Source: Nitrospirota bacterium
Lineage (GTDB): Bacteria; Nitrospirota; Thermodesulfovibrionia; Thermodesulfovibrionales; SM23-35
Length of the DNA stretch: 64,000 nt
Assembly (NCBI GenBank): GCA_040754395.1
Contig: JBFMCL010000018.1
Coordinates: forward strand, 1-64,000
Direction of reading: 5' to 3'
Under the pieces are notes generated by a model. That model was not told the DNA's origin, made no database searches, and saw only the letters and a list, made by a program, of their open reading frames with translations. Below are positions 7,188-16,477 of the stretch, one piece after another. Numbering within the stretch: position 1 is the first letter of the stretch; every line of letters starts with the position of its first letter. Made by a program: the position numbers and the translations under genes.

Positions 7188-9476
7188 ATGGATGAATCAT
7201 CTTCAAAAAAACTCTTCATACAGCTTTTTAGTGCACGGTCGGAAAACGACGTTCACAGAATTATCGAGTCGGATCCTCTGCTGGCGAACGAAAAAAACTG
7301 GAAACCTTACGGAGGGTATGAAAGCAATTTCAATACAATCAATAATCAGGCAAAAAATCCTATTGCAGCTTTGGCTGAAAAGCCCATAAATTCCATTGAT
7401 GCCCTTCTTCTCAAGGAGTGTAAGCTGCGGGGGATTAACCCTGAAAGCAACAAGGCCCCGAAGACGATGAAGGAGGCAGTAGAACTGTTCTTCGGTATCA
7501 AGAGCGGAAATTTTTCTGATCTTGCAGATAACGAAAGAAGAAGACTTGCCGGGAATATCCATATTATTGCAGAAGGCGAAAGAAAGAGACCAAACCTTCT
7601 CATAGCTGACCGGGGGGAAGGACAACATCCTGACGACTTTGAACACACATTTCTTTCTCTCCACCGAGGCAATAAAAACAAGATTCTCTTTGTTCAGGGG
7701 AAATACAATATGGGCGGCAGCGGTGTATTACCGAATTGCGGAGAATACAACTATCAGCTCATTCTTTCGAGAAGGACTCCGGCATTGCTTGGAAAAGGCC
7801 AGTATGACAGATGGGGATTTGCTCTGGTAAGACTTCACCTTGCAACGAGCAGTGAGTACAAAAATTCATGGTATGAATATTCAGTTAACGATAGTGGCGA
7901 AATAGCATTTTTCCTAGGGGAACCTTTATCGATACTTCCCGAGAATGAATTTCTGGAATCAGGCACTTTAATAAAGCTTTACAATTATTATCTCCCAAGT
8001 CCTTCTCAAATAACTTTGGATTTATGGCGGGAATTGAACAGGGTTTTGCATTTTCCGGTTCTTCCCATCACGCTCCATGAAACAAGAAAATTCAAAGGCC
8101 ACAGCCCTTCCAAGATTCTCGTGGGCAACAGGACAAGGATCATGAAGAATGATAGCCAGAGTATCGAAGACAATTGTCCGCCGATCATCCCGATAATCGC
8201 AGAACTCGGGAAATTCGGGAAAAGGATTATTGAAGTGACTGTCTTCAAGGAAGGTACGGTTAAAGATGAATTTGCTTCTTCTGGTGAAGCGCTCTTTTTT
8301 ACTATAAACGGACAGACGCACGCTACAATAGGCCGTTCTTTTCTAAGAACAAAGGCAAATCTCCATTATCTATCTGATTATATGCTGGTTCATATCGACT
8401 GCACCGATGTCGATACGAATATCAGGGAAAAGATATTCATGCCGTCAAGAGACCGTATGCGGGATACGGAAATGTCCAAGGAGATTGAATTGATATTGGC
8501 AGAGGAACTCAGCAGACACGAGGGACTTAAACAGCTGAATCAATACCGGCGGGAACATCAGATTGCTAAGAATCCGAAGGATGCGAAGTTTCTGGAAGGT
8601 GTCGTCTCCAAGTTAATAAAAAAGAACAAGACAATTCTGCATTACCTTGGGGTTGGAGGCAACATTCAAGACCTGAAAGAAGCAGGCATAACCGACAGAA
8701 AGGAATTTGAAGGCAATGCAATTCCCACGTATTTCAAGATAATCGGTCATGAAAGGAAACAAATGCCTATTAATGCATATTCGAGGGTGTTGTTCGAGAC
8801 CGATGCAGCAAACGACTATTTCAGCAGGGAGGCCGAACGGGGATCTTTTATCATCTATCCCGATGTAATGAAATCCTGTCATTTATGGAATGGGAGAATA
8901 ACCGCAAAAATTATACCGTCAAAAACTGCCCGGGTGGGCGCCATAAGGAAACTAATCGCGCTGCTGACAAGGCCCTATGATGATCCCCTTTTGATTGAAT
9001 TTGAAGTCGAATACATGCCCGAGGTCGAGCCGGAAAAAACCTGGCCACCTGTGAAGAAAACACCAAAAAGAAAAGATTATAAATTGCCAGAACCAATTCT
9101 GGTATACAGGAATAAGCGGGCAGGCTATAGGTCATGGGACGATATAAGAAAAGAGGACGGGACATGCTGGAACGGAGAAGATATTGCCAGGGTCGTACCG
9201 AGTGGGAATGCCGGAGGAGTTGACATTTACATCAATATGGATGCCGATGTGTTGCGTAATTTTCTCAGGCAACAAAAAGTTACCGACCAACGACGGGACT
9301 TTATCAAGCGTTCCTGGGAGACCGGTATTTTTCTGCATTCTATGGTTATTTTCAATGATCTGAAAAAAACTGATCGGGGGGATCTGGTTTCAGATATCAT
9401 GAAGAGTGTTTCAAAAATAATTCTCGATCTTATGTGCAATGACACCTTTCTGAAGGAACTCGAGAAAGGCGATTGA
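7188..9476 (+). CDS. GHKL (Hsp90/MORC-like) ATPase, orphan
   Basis: 762 residues, cytoplasmic. The N-terminal third has the GHKL Bergerat fold: N-box around E64-x3-N68 (EKPINSIDALL), G1 box D141-R-G-E-G145, and a glycine lid G171-KYNMGGSGV180. The middle and C-terminal parts (residues 250-762) have no recognisable enzyme domain and may be transducer and substrate-binding regions, as in Hsp90, MutL or MORC proteins. It stands alone, about 190 bases after DUF4337 and 145 before a HAD gene. Stand-alone GHKL ATPases of this size occur in anti-phage and genome-maintenance loci. That role is inference. No clear ribosome-binding site precedes the ATG. Confidence 0.75.
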   Translation: MDESSSKKLFIQLFSARSENDVHRIIESDPLLANEKNWKPYGGYESNFNTINNQAKNPIAALAEKPINSIDALLLKECKLRGINPESNKAPKTMKEAVELFFGIKSGNFSDLADNERRRLAGNIHIIAEGERKRPNLLIADRGEGQHPDDFEHTFLSLHRGNKNKILFVQGKYNMGGSGVLPNCGEYNYQLILSRRTPALLGKGQYDRWGFALVRLHLATSSEYKNSWYEYSVNDSGEIAFFLGEPLSILPENEFLESGTLIKLYNYYLPSPSQITLDLWRELNRVLHFPVLPITLHETRKFKGHSPSKILVGNRTRIMKNDSQSIEDNCPPIIPIIAELGKFGKRIIEVTVFKEGTVKDEFASSGEALFFTINGQTHATIGRSFLRTKANLHYLSDYMLVHIDCTDVDTNIREKIFMPSRDRMRDTEMSKEIELILAEELSRHEGLKQLNQYRREHQIAKNPKDAKFLEGVVSKLIKKNKTILHYLGVGGNIQDLKEAGITDRKEFEGNAIPTYFKIIGHERKQMPINAYSRVLFETDAANDYFSREAERGSFIIYPDVMKSCHLWNGRITAKIIPSKTARVGAIRKLIALLTRPYDDPLLIEFEVEYMPEVEPEKTWPPVKKTPKRKDYKLPEPILVYRNKRAGYRSWDDIRKEDGTCWNGEDIARVVPSGNAGGVDIYINMDADVLRNFLRQQKVTDQRRDFIKRSWETGIFLHSMVIFNDLKKTDRGDLVSDIMKSVSKIILDLMCNDTFLKELEKGD

Positions 9477-9622
9477 AAAAATGTGCCGGGAGAGGCATGT
9501 CATCCGTCAGATTCTGAAGAATTCCCGGCGCACCCTGCCTGCAGGAATGACATAAAACATTTATCTGCCGGAGAAAAAATGAAAAGGATGAATATTCTTC
9601 GATTTTAAGGGTACAATAATCC

Positions 9623-10291
9623 ATGCGTCTCATACTCTTCGACATAGACAGCACACTGATTGATTCAGGAGGGGCGGGAGTGCGTGCCCTCGATCTTGCG
9701 CTCAGGGAATTGTTCTCAATAGAGAACGGATTTTACGGCATCAGCATGGCCGGAAAAACCGACCCTTCCATCATGCGTGAAGGGCTGATAAAGCACGGGC
9801 TGTCTGCGGACGGCAATCTGGATCTGGTCACAGAAAGCTATCTCAGACATCTCGAGTCGGAGATACAGAATAACCGGAAGACGATCAAACCGGGTATCTG
9901 CGAGACGCTTGAAAAGCTGCGCACGGTGCACGGTATTGCCCTCGGCCTTCTTACCGGCAACATCGAAAGGGGTGCAAGAATAAAACTTGAGCCATTTGGC
10001 CTGAACAGATATTTTCCCTCGGGTGCGTTCGGGAGCGATGATGAGGACAGGAATATGCTCCTGCCCGTTGCAGTCAGCCGCTATCAGGAGTTGACCTCTC
10101 ACACAATTCAGATTGAAGAATGCCTTGTGGTGGGAGATACCCCCCGTGATGTGGAATGTGCGAAGATTCATGGTGCTGCCTGTTTTGCGGTAGCGACTGG
10201 CCCGTATTCTGCTGAAGCGCTGAGGGATGCCGGTGCAGACTATGTTGTGGAGGACCTGTCGGACCAGAATTCACTACTTCAGATCCTGTAA
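9623..10291 (+). CDS. HAD hydrolase, phosphoglycolate phosphatase-like
   Basis: 222 residues. The HAD motifs are all present: D7-x-D9 in FDIDSTLID (nucleophile and acid), LLTGN near 113, a Lys region near RIKLEPFG, and VVGDTPRDVECA near 166 (Mg ligands). A helical cap of the Gph type lies between motifs I and II. It probably dephosphorylates small sugar-phosphate or phosphoglycolate substrates. TACAAT at 9612-9617 is only five bases before the ATG, with no good ribosome-binding site, so the transcript may be leaderless. The 3' end overlaps the convergent acyltransferase fusion by 18 bases. Confidence 0.85.
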   Translation: MRLILFDIDSTLIDSGGAGVRALDLALRELFSIENGFYGISMAGKTDPSIMREGLIKHGLSADGNLDLVTESYLRHLESEIQNNRKTIKPGICETLEKLRTVHGIALGLLTGNIERGARIKLEPFGLNRYFPSGAFGSDDEDRNMLLPVAVSRYQELTSHTIQIEECLVVGDTPRDVECAKIHGAACFAVATGPYSAEALRDAGADYVVEDLSDQNSLLQIL

Positions 10292-12952
10292 CTCTTCGAC
10301 TCTTTTTCTTGCCTCATTGACAAAGAATTGATATGCATCCAGTTGTTCGGGCTTCTTCGTCATATCTAAACTTGAAGCATGAAAAGGCCTCCCGAACATG
10401 ACCTCGATTTTTGTAAACCGTGGCCATACTGCGTTGCGTGGCAAAGCCTCAAACGAACCTTTGATATATGCCGGCACAACAGGGACATTCAATTCGATAG
10501 CAAGTATGCCGACCCCCTTCTTGAACTCCAGCAGTCCCCCGTCGAAGGACCGGCCTCCTTCAGGGAATATCAGGAGCGATTTCCCTTTCCCCAGCACATA
10601 CGACGACATCTGCAGGGCCTTATTGAGGTATAATTCCTGATCAACGGGAATGACATGGGCAAGTCTTGCAAACACCCCTCCTGTTTTGCCGGTGAAGTAT
10701 TTCTGAATACCAAGGGAATAGAGGTCCCGGAATGCCCTGGCAGGGAGCACGGAACCGATGCAGAATGCATCGAGGAAGCTTGCATGATTCGGGGCAATGA
10801 TATACGGTCCCTTTTCAGGCACATTCTCAAGACCCCTGCCTGTCAGCCTGAAACCTGCCTTGGCAAGGAACCGGATAAGCGCAAGTCCGGCTCGTGTAAT
10901 CATCCAGTCCGGGAAGGAATGCTCAAGGCCTGCCTTTTTCTGTTCTTCAATGTCCGGTTCTGTCCGCAGGATATCTCTCCACAGGGGCTTCTCCCGAATG
11001 TCTCGGAGACCTCCTGTCCCGAATTCCTTTATCTTCCTCACAAGCTCTTCGACCGTCTGCACCTCTGCGATCAGGGTTTCAGGGAGTTTCAGGGAAAAAG
11101 CCTTTTCAAGGGTCACTATCAGCTCAATTCTTGCTAAGGAATCAAGCCCGAGATCGAGTTCAAGGTTGTCCGACGACTGAATCCGGACCTTTTCTTTCAG
11201 CAGCGGTGTCAGACATTCGACAACCTTGCTGCCCACGGCATCCTGCATAAGCGTTTTGTCTTCTTCCTTCACTTTCGTTTCTTTTCCCCGCGCCGAAGTC
11301 ATATCTTTAACCATAAACCTCCTGAGCTTTCCCAGAGGGGTCCTTGGCAGAGGGTCAGTCTGGACGGTGTATCCCCTTATCCTCATGTACTGGGGGAGGC
11401 GGAGTGAGATATTGTGAATCTCCCATTTGAGTGTCTCCTGGAGATTCCCGATCTGCGCCTTCTTCGCATATTCAAAGTCCGGGACAATCGCGGCGTGGAG
11501 CGACTCAACGAGCCCTTTCTCCCCAATCCCCATCACACATATCTCTTTTATGAGTGGAACTTTCAGGTACTGTTTTTCAACTTCTTCCGGATAAATGTTC
11601 TTCCCTGAACTCAGGACAATCACTTCTTTCAGTCTTCCGGTGACGAAAATATATCCTTCCTCATCTTTGTATCCGAGGTCGCCGCTTGCAAACCAGCCTT
11701 CTCTGAGCACCTGCGCGGTTGCCTCCGGGTTCTTGTAGTAGCCCTTCATGACCATAGGGCCCTTTATTACTATCTCTCCCTCCTCATGTACCCCCGCCTC
11801 TTCGCCGGTTTCGGGACTGATGATCTTTATTTCGACCGAAGGGAGCTGTTTGCCGATAGACCCGGGTTTTCTCCTGAGGCGGGGACTGTTAAAGGTAACC
11901 ACCGGCGCAGTTTCTGTAAGGCCATAGCCTTCGAGAACGGTGAATCCGAGCGCCTCGAGATCCTGCATCACCTCAGGGTTCAGTTTTGCGCCGCCGGACG
12001 CAAAGAACCTGAACTGGCTGCCGAGCGCCCTGTGCGCGGATTTGAATATCACCTTGCCGGCATTCATTCCCGCTGCTTTTCTGATTCCTCCGCAGAGTTT
12101 CAGCACACGGAGCATTATCCCCGGCAGGGGGCCGGGAAGCTGCCTGATCCTGTTGAGAATGCCATTCCGTATCAGTTCGAGCAACTGGGGTACGCCGACG
12201 AGGATGGTCACCCCCTTTTCCCGAATCGTAGCCAGAAGTTCCGGTCCCTTCAGGCTTGGCGGGAAAGTGACGGTGAGACCCAGAGAAAGAGGCAGGATGA
12301 AGTTCCCCATGAAAGGGTATGTATGGTGGTACGGGAGAATCGCAATGAAGTTGTCGCCGGGCTCGATAATCCCGATCTGACCTATGGCATCTGCATCAGC
12401 AATAAAGTTCTCATGCGTGAGAAGAACTCCTTTTGGTTTGCCGGTCGTGCCGGAAGTATAAATGAGAGAGGCGACATCTTCCCCTGCGATCCCGGGATAT
12501 CCTTCCAGAGGAGAAGTTTTGCATATGTCAATGAAGCGGGCATCATCAAAATTTATCGTGACAGGAGAAAACGGAGCAGGGAGGATATTCAGTGCCCCGA
12601 ACAGGGTATCCTTGGTTTTTGCGCTGTGAAAAACCGCCTTCGATTCTGAATCGGCAAGGAGGGTATGTATCTCCTCAGGGCCGAGCTGGGCATCAATCGG
12701 TACTGCCACGGCGCCTGCAAGGGATGCGGAAAGGTATCCTGTACACCATTCGTGCCTGTTTTCGGAAAGGATCGCAACCCGGTCACCCTTCACGATGCCA
12801 CTCTGCATAAGATGCGATGCGATGCGTTTGGTGTTCTGCATGAGTTCGCCGTAGGTGATTGTCACCCAGCCTTCTTGAAAATAATTGACCGCAGGGGTAT
12901 CCTTTGATTTTTCCGCTGCTTCGCCCAGTAGTTCAGGAATGACTTTCCTCAT
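10274..12952 (-). CDS. Acyl-CoA/acyl-ACP synthetase - ACP - PlsC-type acyltransferase fusion
   Basis: 892 residues in three parts. Residues 1-550 are an AMP-forming acyl-activating enzyme: YTSGTTGKPKG (165-175), YGLTETAP (343-350), SGDLGY (423-428) and the catalytic GKLRR lysine near 542. Residues 575-645 are an acyl-carrier domain with DLGLDSL, whose S605 should carry phosphopantetheine. Residues 675-892 are a PlsC acyltransferase with NHASFLDAF (H723, D728) and FPEGGRSF (796-803). One chain could activate a fatty acid, load it on its own carrier and transfer it to a lysophospholipid. The order differs from E. coli Aas, where the acyltransferase is first. No membrane anchor is obvious. Confidence 0.88.
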   Translation of the reverse strand: MRKVIPELLGEAAEKSKDTPAVNYFQEGWVTITYGELMQNTKRIASHLMQSGIVKGDRVAILSENRHEWCTGYLSASLAGAVAVPIDAQLGPEEIHTLLADSESKAVFHSAKTKDTLFGALNILPAPFSPVTINFDDARFIDICKTSPLEGYPGIAGEDVASLIYTSGTTGKPKGVLLTHENFIADADAIGQIGIIEPGDNFIAILPYHHTYPFMGNFILPLSLGLTVTFPPSLKGPELLATIREKGVTILVGVPQLLELIRNGILNRIRQLPGPLPGIMLRVLKLCGGIRKAAGMNAGKVIFKSAHRALGSQFRFFASGGAKLNPEVMQDLEALGFTVLEGYGLTETAPVVTFNSPRLRRKPGSIGKQLPSVEIKIISPETGEEAGVHEEGEIVIKGPMVMKGYYKNPEATAQVLREGWFASGDLGYKDEEGYIFVTGRLKEVIVLSSGKNIYPEEVEKQYLKVPLIKEICVMGIGEKGLVESLHAAIVPDFEYAKKAQIGNLQETLKWEIHNISLRLPQYMRIRGYTVQTDPLPRTPLGKLRRFMVKDMTSARGKETKVKEEDKTLMQDAVGSKVVECLTPLLKEKVRIQSSDNLELDLGLDSLARIELIVTLEKAFSLKLPETLIAEVQTVEELVRKIKEFGTGGLRDIREKPLWRDILRTEPDIEEQKKAGLEHSFPDWMITRAGLALIRFLAKAGFRLTGRGLENVPEKGPYIIAPNHASFLDAFCIGSVLPARAFRDLYSLGIQKYFTGKTGGVFARLAHVIPVDQELYLNKALQMSSYVLGKGKSLLIFPEGGRSFDGGLLEFKKGVGILAIELNVPVVPAYIKGSFEALPRNAVWPRFTKIEVMFGRPFHASSLDMTKKPEQLDAYQFFVNEARKRVEELQDLK

Positions 12953-13406
12953 CTGTATTCATTATCCGAAAACCTGTCCGAAATAGCAATGCGGCTTTTG
13001 CGTGCCTGTCAGACTGCCAGAAGCCCGGCAATTTCAATCTGTTGCCGTAACCCCGGCGATCTTCTGTGAGAAATGGGATGATTGCTGCGGCTCACTGCGT
13101 ATGTCACCTACTACAGTTGCTTTTCGGGTATCAGCTTCAAAGGCAAAATTTCGAATAACGTGTGAAGCCGCTGCGCCAGATATGAAGATTAGATTAATTC
13201 TCTCGGAGCTTTTCTTATCGAAGTGGATAAGGTGAACGGTGCATCTGCCTTCTTTTAATATATCTGAGGAATGGAAATTTATAGCAAAGCTTAAACAGAA
13301 ACTACATATCCTATTTTAGGTTGAACGCATATCCCAACTGTACAGAAACAAGGCCCGTTGTATTTAAATATGATTTTTGATACTCTCTAAGCTAAAGGGT
13401 ACAGCA
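12953..13406. other. Intergenic region with no supported gene
   Basis: A 454-base divergent gap between the acyltransferase fusion and the CheB-CheR gene. A 77-codon frame at 13002-13235 has no family features, and the opposite strand is equally uninformative. The last 100 bases are AT-rich and probably hold the promoter of the signalling operon, but I cannot place a convincing -35/-10 pair. Confidence 0.4.
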
Positions 13407-16400
13407 ATGGGCAAGAAAAAAGCTGCTTCGGTCAGACAGAGAGTTTCTGTCTCGAAAGGAACTCAGCCTAAGAAGAAATCTGCAAAAGTCAGTCCTTTGA
13501 AACACAGGGAACTGAATGATCGATCAAAATCACAACCCCCTGCATCAAAAGAAACAAAACCAATTTCGGAATTTCCTGTTGTCGGCATAGGCGCCTCAGC
13601 AGGCGGGTTGGAGGCACTGGGAGCTTTTTTTACCCATATGCCGCCGAATGCAGGCATTGCCTTTGTCATTATCCAGCATTTGGATCCGAAGCACAAAAGT
13701 CTCATGGATGAACTTCTGAAAAGGCATACTCCAATGAGGATCCTGCAAGCAGAGGACGGGTTAACACTTGAGCCCAACTCCGTGTATCTGAATCAACCGG
13801 ATAAGGATATCGGAATCTTCAACGGCAAGTTCCATTTAACAGACCCTGTAGAGACTCAGCGGGTCAGGCTGCCGATTAACCACTTTTTCCGCTCTCTGGC
13901 TGAAGATCAGGGCAACAAAGCTATCTGCGTCATCCTTTCCGGGAGCGGATCAGACGGAACCCTGGGGCTCAAGGAGATCAAAGGCACAGGCGGCATGGTT
14001 ATGGTTCAGAGTCCTGAACAGGCACAATATGAAAGTATGCCAAGGAGTGCCATAGAAACCGGCCTTGTGGACTCTGTTCTGCCGGTAGAACAAATGCCGA
14101 AGGAACTGCTCAAATATATAAAACAGCCCTATGTAAGCGGATATAAGATTGGTATCAGCACTGAACACCTGGCTGCTCTTGAGAAAGTACTAATGCTTGT
14201 AAGATCCAGAACCAGCTATGATTTCAGGCATTACAAACAAAGTACCACGCACCGCAGAATAGAACGTCGCATGGCACTTCACAATATCGCCGATATGCGG
14301 AATTATGTCCGGTATCTTCAGGAGACACCTGCCGAAATTGATGCCCTGTTCAAAGACCTGATTATCGAAGTGACCAGTTTTTTCAGGGATCCTGAAGCAT
14401 TTGAAGTCCTTGGGAAAAAGATTATCCCGGCTATTGTAAAAGACAAGAAGCCCGATTCTTCAGTACGGATCTGGGTTCCGGGCTGTGCCACCGGTGAAGA
14501 AGCCTTCTCGCTGGCCATGCTTTTTCAGGAGGCCATGGACAGGCTGAAAAAGCATCTGAATGTCCAGATATTTGCCACAGATATAAACAAAGATACTATC
14601 GAACAAGCCCGTACTGCCCGATTCCCCGAGGGCATCGCAATGGATATGCCCAAAAAGTGGCTGGAACGATACTTTATAAAAGAAGACAAAGCATACAGGG
14701 TCAAGAAAACGATACGCGACATGGTAGTCTTTGCGGTCCAGAACCTCATCTCAGACCCTCCCTTTTCAAAACTTGACCTGGTCAGTTGCAGGAATGTACT
14801 GATCTACATGGATGCAGTGCTCCAGAAAAAGATAATCCCCTTATTCCACTACACCTTAACCCAAAGGGGATATCTTTTCCTGGGTTCTTCAGAAAGCATA
14901 GGGGGATTCAGCGGTTTATTTACATCGGTTGATGTAAAGTGGAAGATATTCCAGCGCAAAGGAATTGCTGCCGGGAAAGTACAGGATTATCTCCATGCGC
15001 TGCCTGAGGAGGCTCATCCGGCATACCTAAAAACGCCGGAAGAGCCTGTGCTCAAAGAGATGAATGTACGGGAGATTGCAGAAAGGCTTGTCCTTGACGA
15101 GTATGCCCCTCCCAGCGTTTTCATCGATGAGAAAAATACTGTCCTCTATTTTCAGGGTGCAACCGATCGTTATCTGACGCCGCCATCCGGTGAGCCAAGC
15201 TTTAACCTTATCGCAATGGCGCGCGAAGGCCTTCGGTACCAGCTCAGTGCAGTGCTCCAGAAAGCCGCCAAGCAAAAAAAGGCAGTCGTCCGCGAAACGC
15301 TCCAGATAAAACAGAAAGAAGGATATCAGACCGTTGAGGTGGTAGTACGTGCAATTCCTCAGTCGACCCTGAAGCAGACAATAAGGATGGTCATATTTGA
15401 AGAAAAAGCGCCTCCTCCAGAAAAGGGTTTAAAGAAGAGAAAGACTGCCGGGGCTTCAAGAATTGACCTGAGGGTGGCAAGCCTCGAAAAAGAGCTTCAG
15501 TCAACAAAAGAGTATCTTCAGGCGACCATTGAGCAGGTGCAGACAACCAACGAAGAACTGAGGTCGGCAAATGAGGAACTGCAGTCTACCAATGAGGAAT
15601 TACAGAGTACCAATGAAGAACTGGCAACCTCCAAGGAGGAGCTGCAATCGACAAACGAGGAACTGGTTACGGTAAACTCAGAACTTCAGGACAAGATAGA
15701 AGCTTTGCTGCAGGCCAACAGCGATATCGACAACCTTCTGGCCAGCACAGACATAGGGACCATCTTCCTGAACAGCGATCTCAGGATAAAGCGGTTCACC
15801 CCTGCTATTACGCAATTCTTTAACCTTGTCCAGACAGATATAGGCCGTCCTATCAGCGATATCACTTCAAAAATCCCTTTGGTCAATATTTCCCAGGACG
15901 TCCGGACAGTGCTGAAGGATTTGCAAAAAAGAGAGTCCGTGCTGCAGACCGAAAACGGCAACTGGTATTCGATGCACATACTACCCTACCGAACGACTGA
16001 GAAAATCATTGACGGAGTTGTGATCACGTTCATGGATATTACAAGGCTCAGGAAGGCAGAGCAGATGAGAGAATCTGCACTGAAGTATACGGAGAGCATC
16101 GTGGATACCGTGCGTGATCCCCTTGTGGTCCTTGATGAAAGGCTGAAAGTAGTATCAGCCAACAAATCCTTCTATAAGAAATTCAGGACCACTCCGGAAG
16201 AGACAGAAAATATCCTTGTCTACAATCTCGGAAACGGCCAATGGAATATGCCAAAGCTTCGCGAACTCCTGGAGGAGGTTGTTCCGAGGGAGAATACATT
16301 CAGTGACTTCAAAGTCGATTACCATTTCCCGGTCATTGGACAGAAGACCATGCTTCTCAATGCACGTATGATCGATCAGGCAGACCAGAGAAAACTTATC

Positions 16401-16454
16401 CTCCTTGCTATTGAGGATATTACAGGAAAAGAACAGACAGAAGTATCGGGATAA
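13407..16454 (+). CDS. CheB-CheR fusion protein with coiled coil and PAS domains
   Basis: 1015 residues from the ATG at 13407 (AAGGG upstream); an in-frame TTG at 13377 is less likely. A basic linker (1-50) precedes a CheB methylesterase domain with GASAGG (S64), IQHLDP (H91) and GSGSDG (Asp near 187). A CheR methyltransferase follows, with VPGCATGEEAFS near 362. Then comes a heptad-rich coiled coil (about 690-770) made of repeated ELQSTNEEL units, then two PAS domains (about 780-880 and 895-1000). It lacks a receiver domain. Such proteins carry out methylation and demethylation in non-canonical signalling. It starts an operon with a histidine kinase and receiver. Confidence 0.92.
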   Translation: MGKKKAASVRQRVSVSKGTQPKKKSAKVSPLKHRELNDRSKSQPPASKETKPISEFPVVGIGASAGGLEALGAFFTHMPPNAGIAFVIIQHLDPKHKSLMDELLKRHTPMRILQAEDGLTLEPNSVYLNQPDKDIGIFNGKFHLTDPVETQRVRLPINHFFRSLAEDQGNKAICVILSGSGSDGTLGLKEIKGTGGMVMVQSPEQAQYESMPRSAIETGLVDSVLPVEQMPKELLKYIKQPYVSGYKIGISTEHLAALEKVLMLVRSRTSYDFRHYKQSTTHRRIERRMALHNIADMRNYVRYLQETPAEIDALFKDLIIEVTSFFRDPEAFEVLGKKIIPAIVKDKKPDSSVRIWVPGCATGEEAFSLAMLFQEAMDRLKKHLNVQIFATDINKDTIEQARTARFPEGIAMDMPKKWLERYFIKEDKAYRVKKTIRDMVVFAVQNLISDPPFSKLDLVSCRNVLIYMDAVLQKKIIPLFHYTLTQRGYLFLGSSESIGGFSGLFTSVDVKWKIFQRKGIAAGKVQDYLHALPEEAHPAYLKTPEEPVLKEMNVREIAERLVLDEYAPPSVFIDEKNTVLYFQGATDRYLTPPSGEPSFNLIAMAREGLRYQLSAVLQKAAKQKKAVVRETLQIKQKEGYQTVEVVVRAIPQSTLKQTIRMVIFEEKAPPPEKGLKKRKTAGASRIDLRVASLEKELQSTKEYLQATIEQVQTTNEELRSANEELQSTNEELQSTNEELATSKEELQSTNEELVTVNSELQDKIEALLQANSDIDNLLASTDIGTIFLNSDLRIKRFTPAITQFFNLVQTDIGRPISDITSKIPLVNISQDVRTVLKDLQKRESVLQTENGNWYSMHILPYRTTEKIIDGVVITFMDITRLRKAEQMRESALKYTESIVDTVRDPLVVLDERLKVVSANKSFYKKFRTTPEETENILVYNLGNGQWNMPKLRELLEEVVPRENTFSDFKVDYHFPVIGQKTMLLNARMIDQADQRKLILLAIEDITGKEQTEVSG
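15488..15700 (+). repeat. Internal heptad repeats coding for the CheB-CheR coiled coil
   Basis: Within the CheB-CheR gene, seven-codon units resembling ELQSTNE are repeated about nine times with small changes (TTNEELR, SANEELQ, STNEELA, TSKEELQ, STNEELV). The DNA repeats with a period of 21 bases. It forms the signalling helix between the CheR and PAS domains. Confidence 0.7.
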
Positions 16455-16477
16455 GAGAGAGAGAAAGAGAACAGGGG

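Noticed and set aside
9490-9556. Imperfect inverted repeat with GCCGGGA/TCCCGGC before the HAD gene
   Set aside because: A long loop and no T-run; it could be a REP-like sequence, but one copy is not enough to name it.
11786-12649. A 287-codon plus-strand frame inside the acyltransferase fusion
   Set aside because: It is antisense to a gene with clear adenylation motifs and has no domain of its own.
13002-13235. A 77-codon frame in the divergent gap before CheB-CheR
   Set aside because: The composition is not protein-like, it has no ribosome-binding site, and the opposite strand is equally open.
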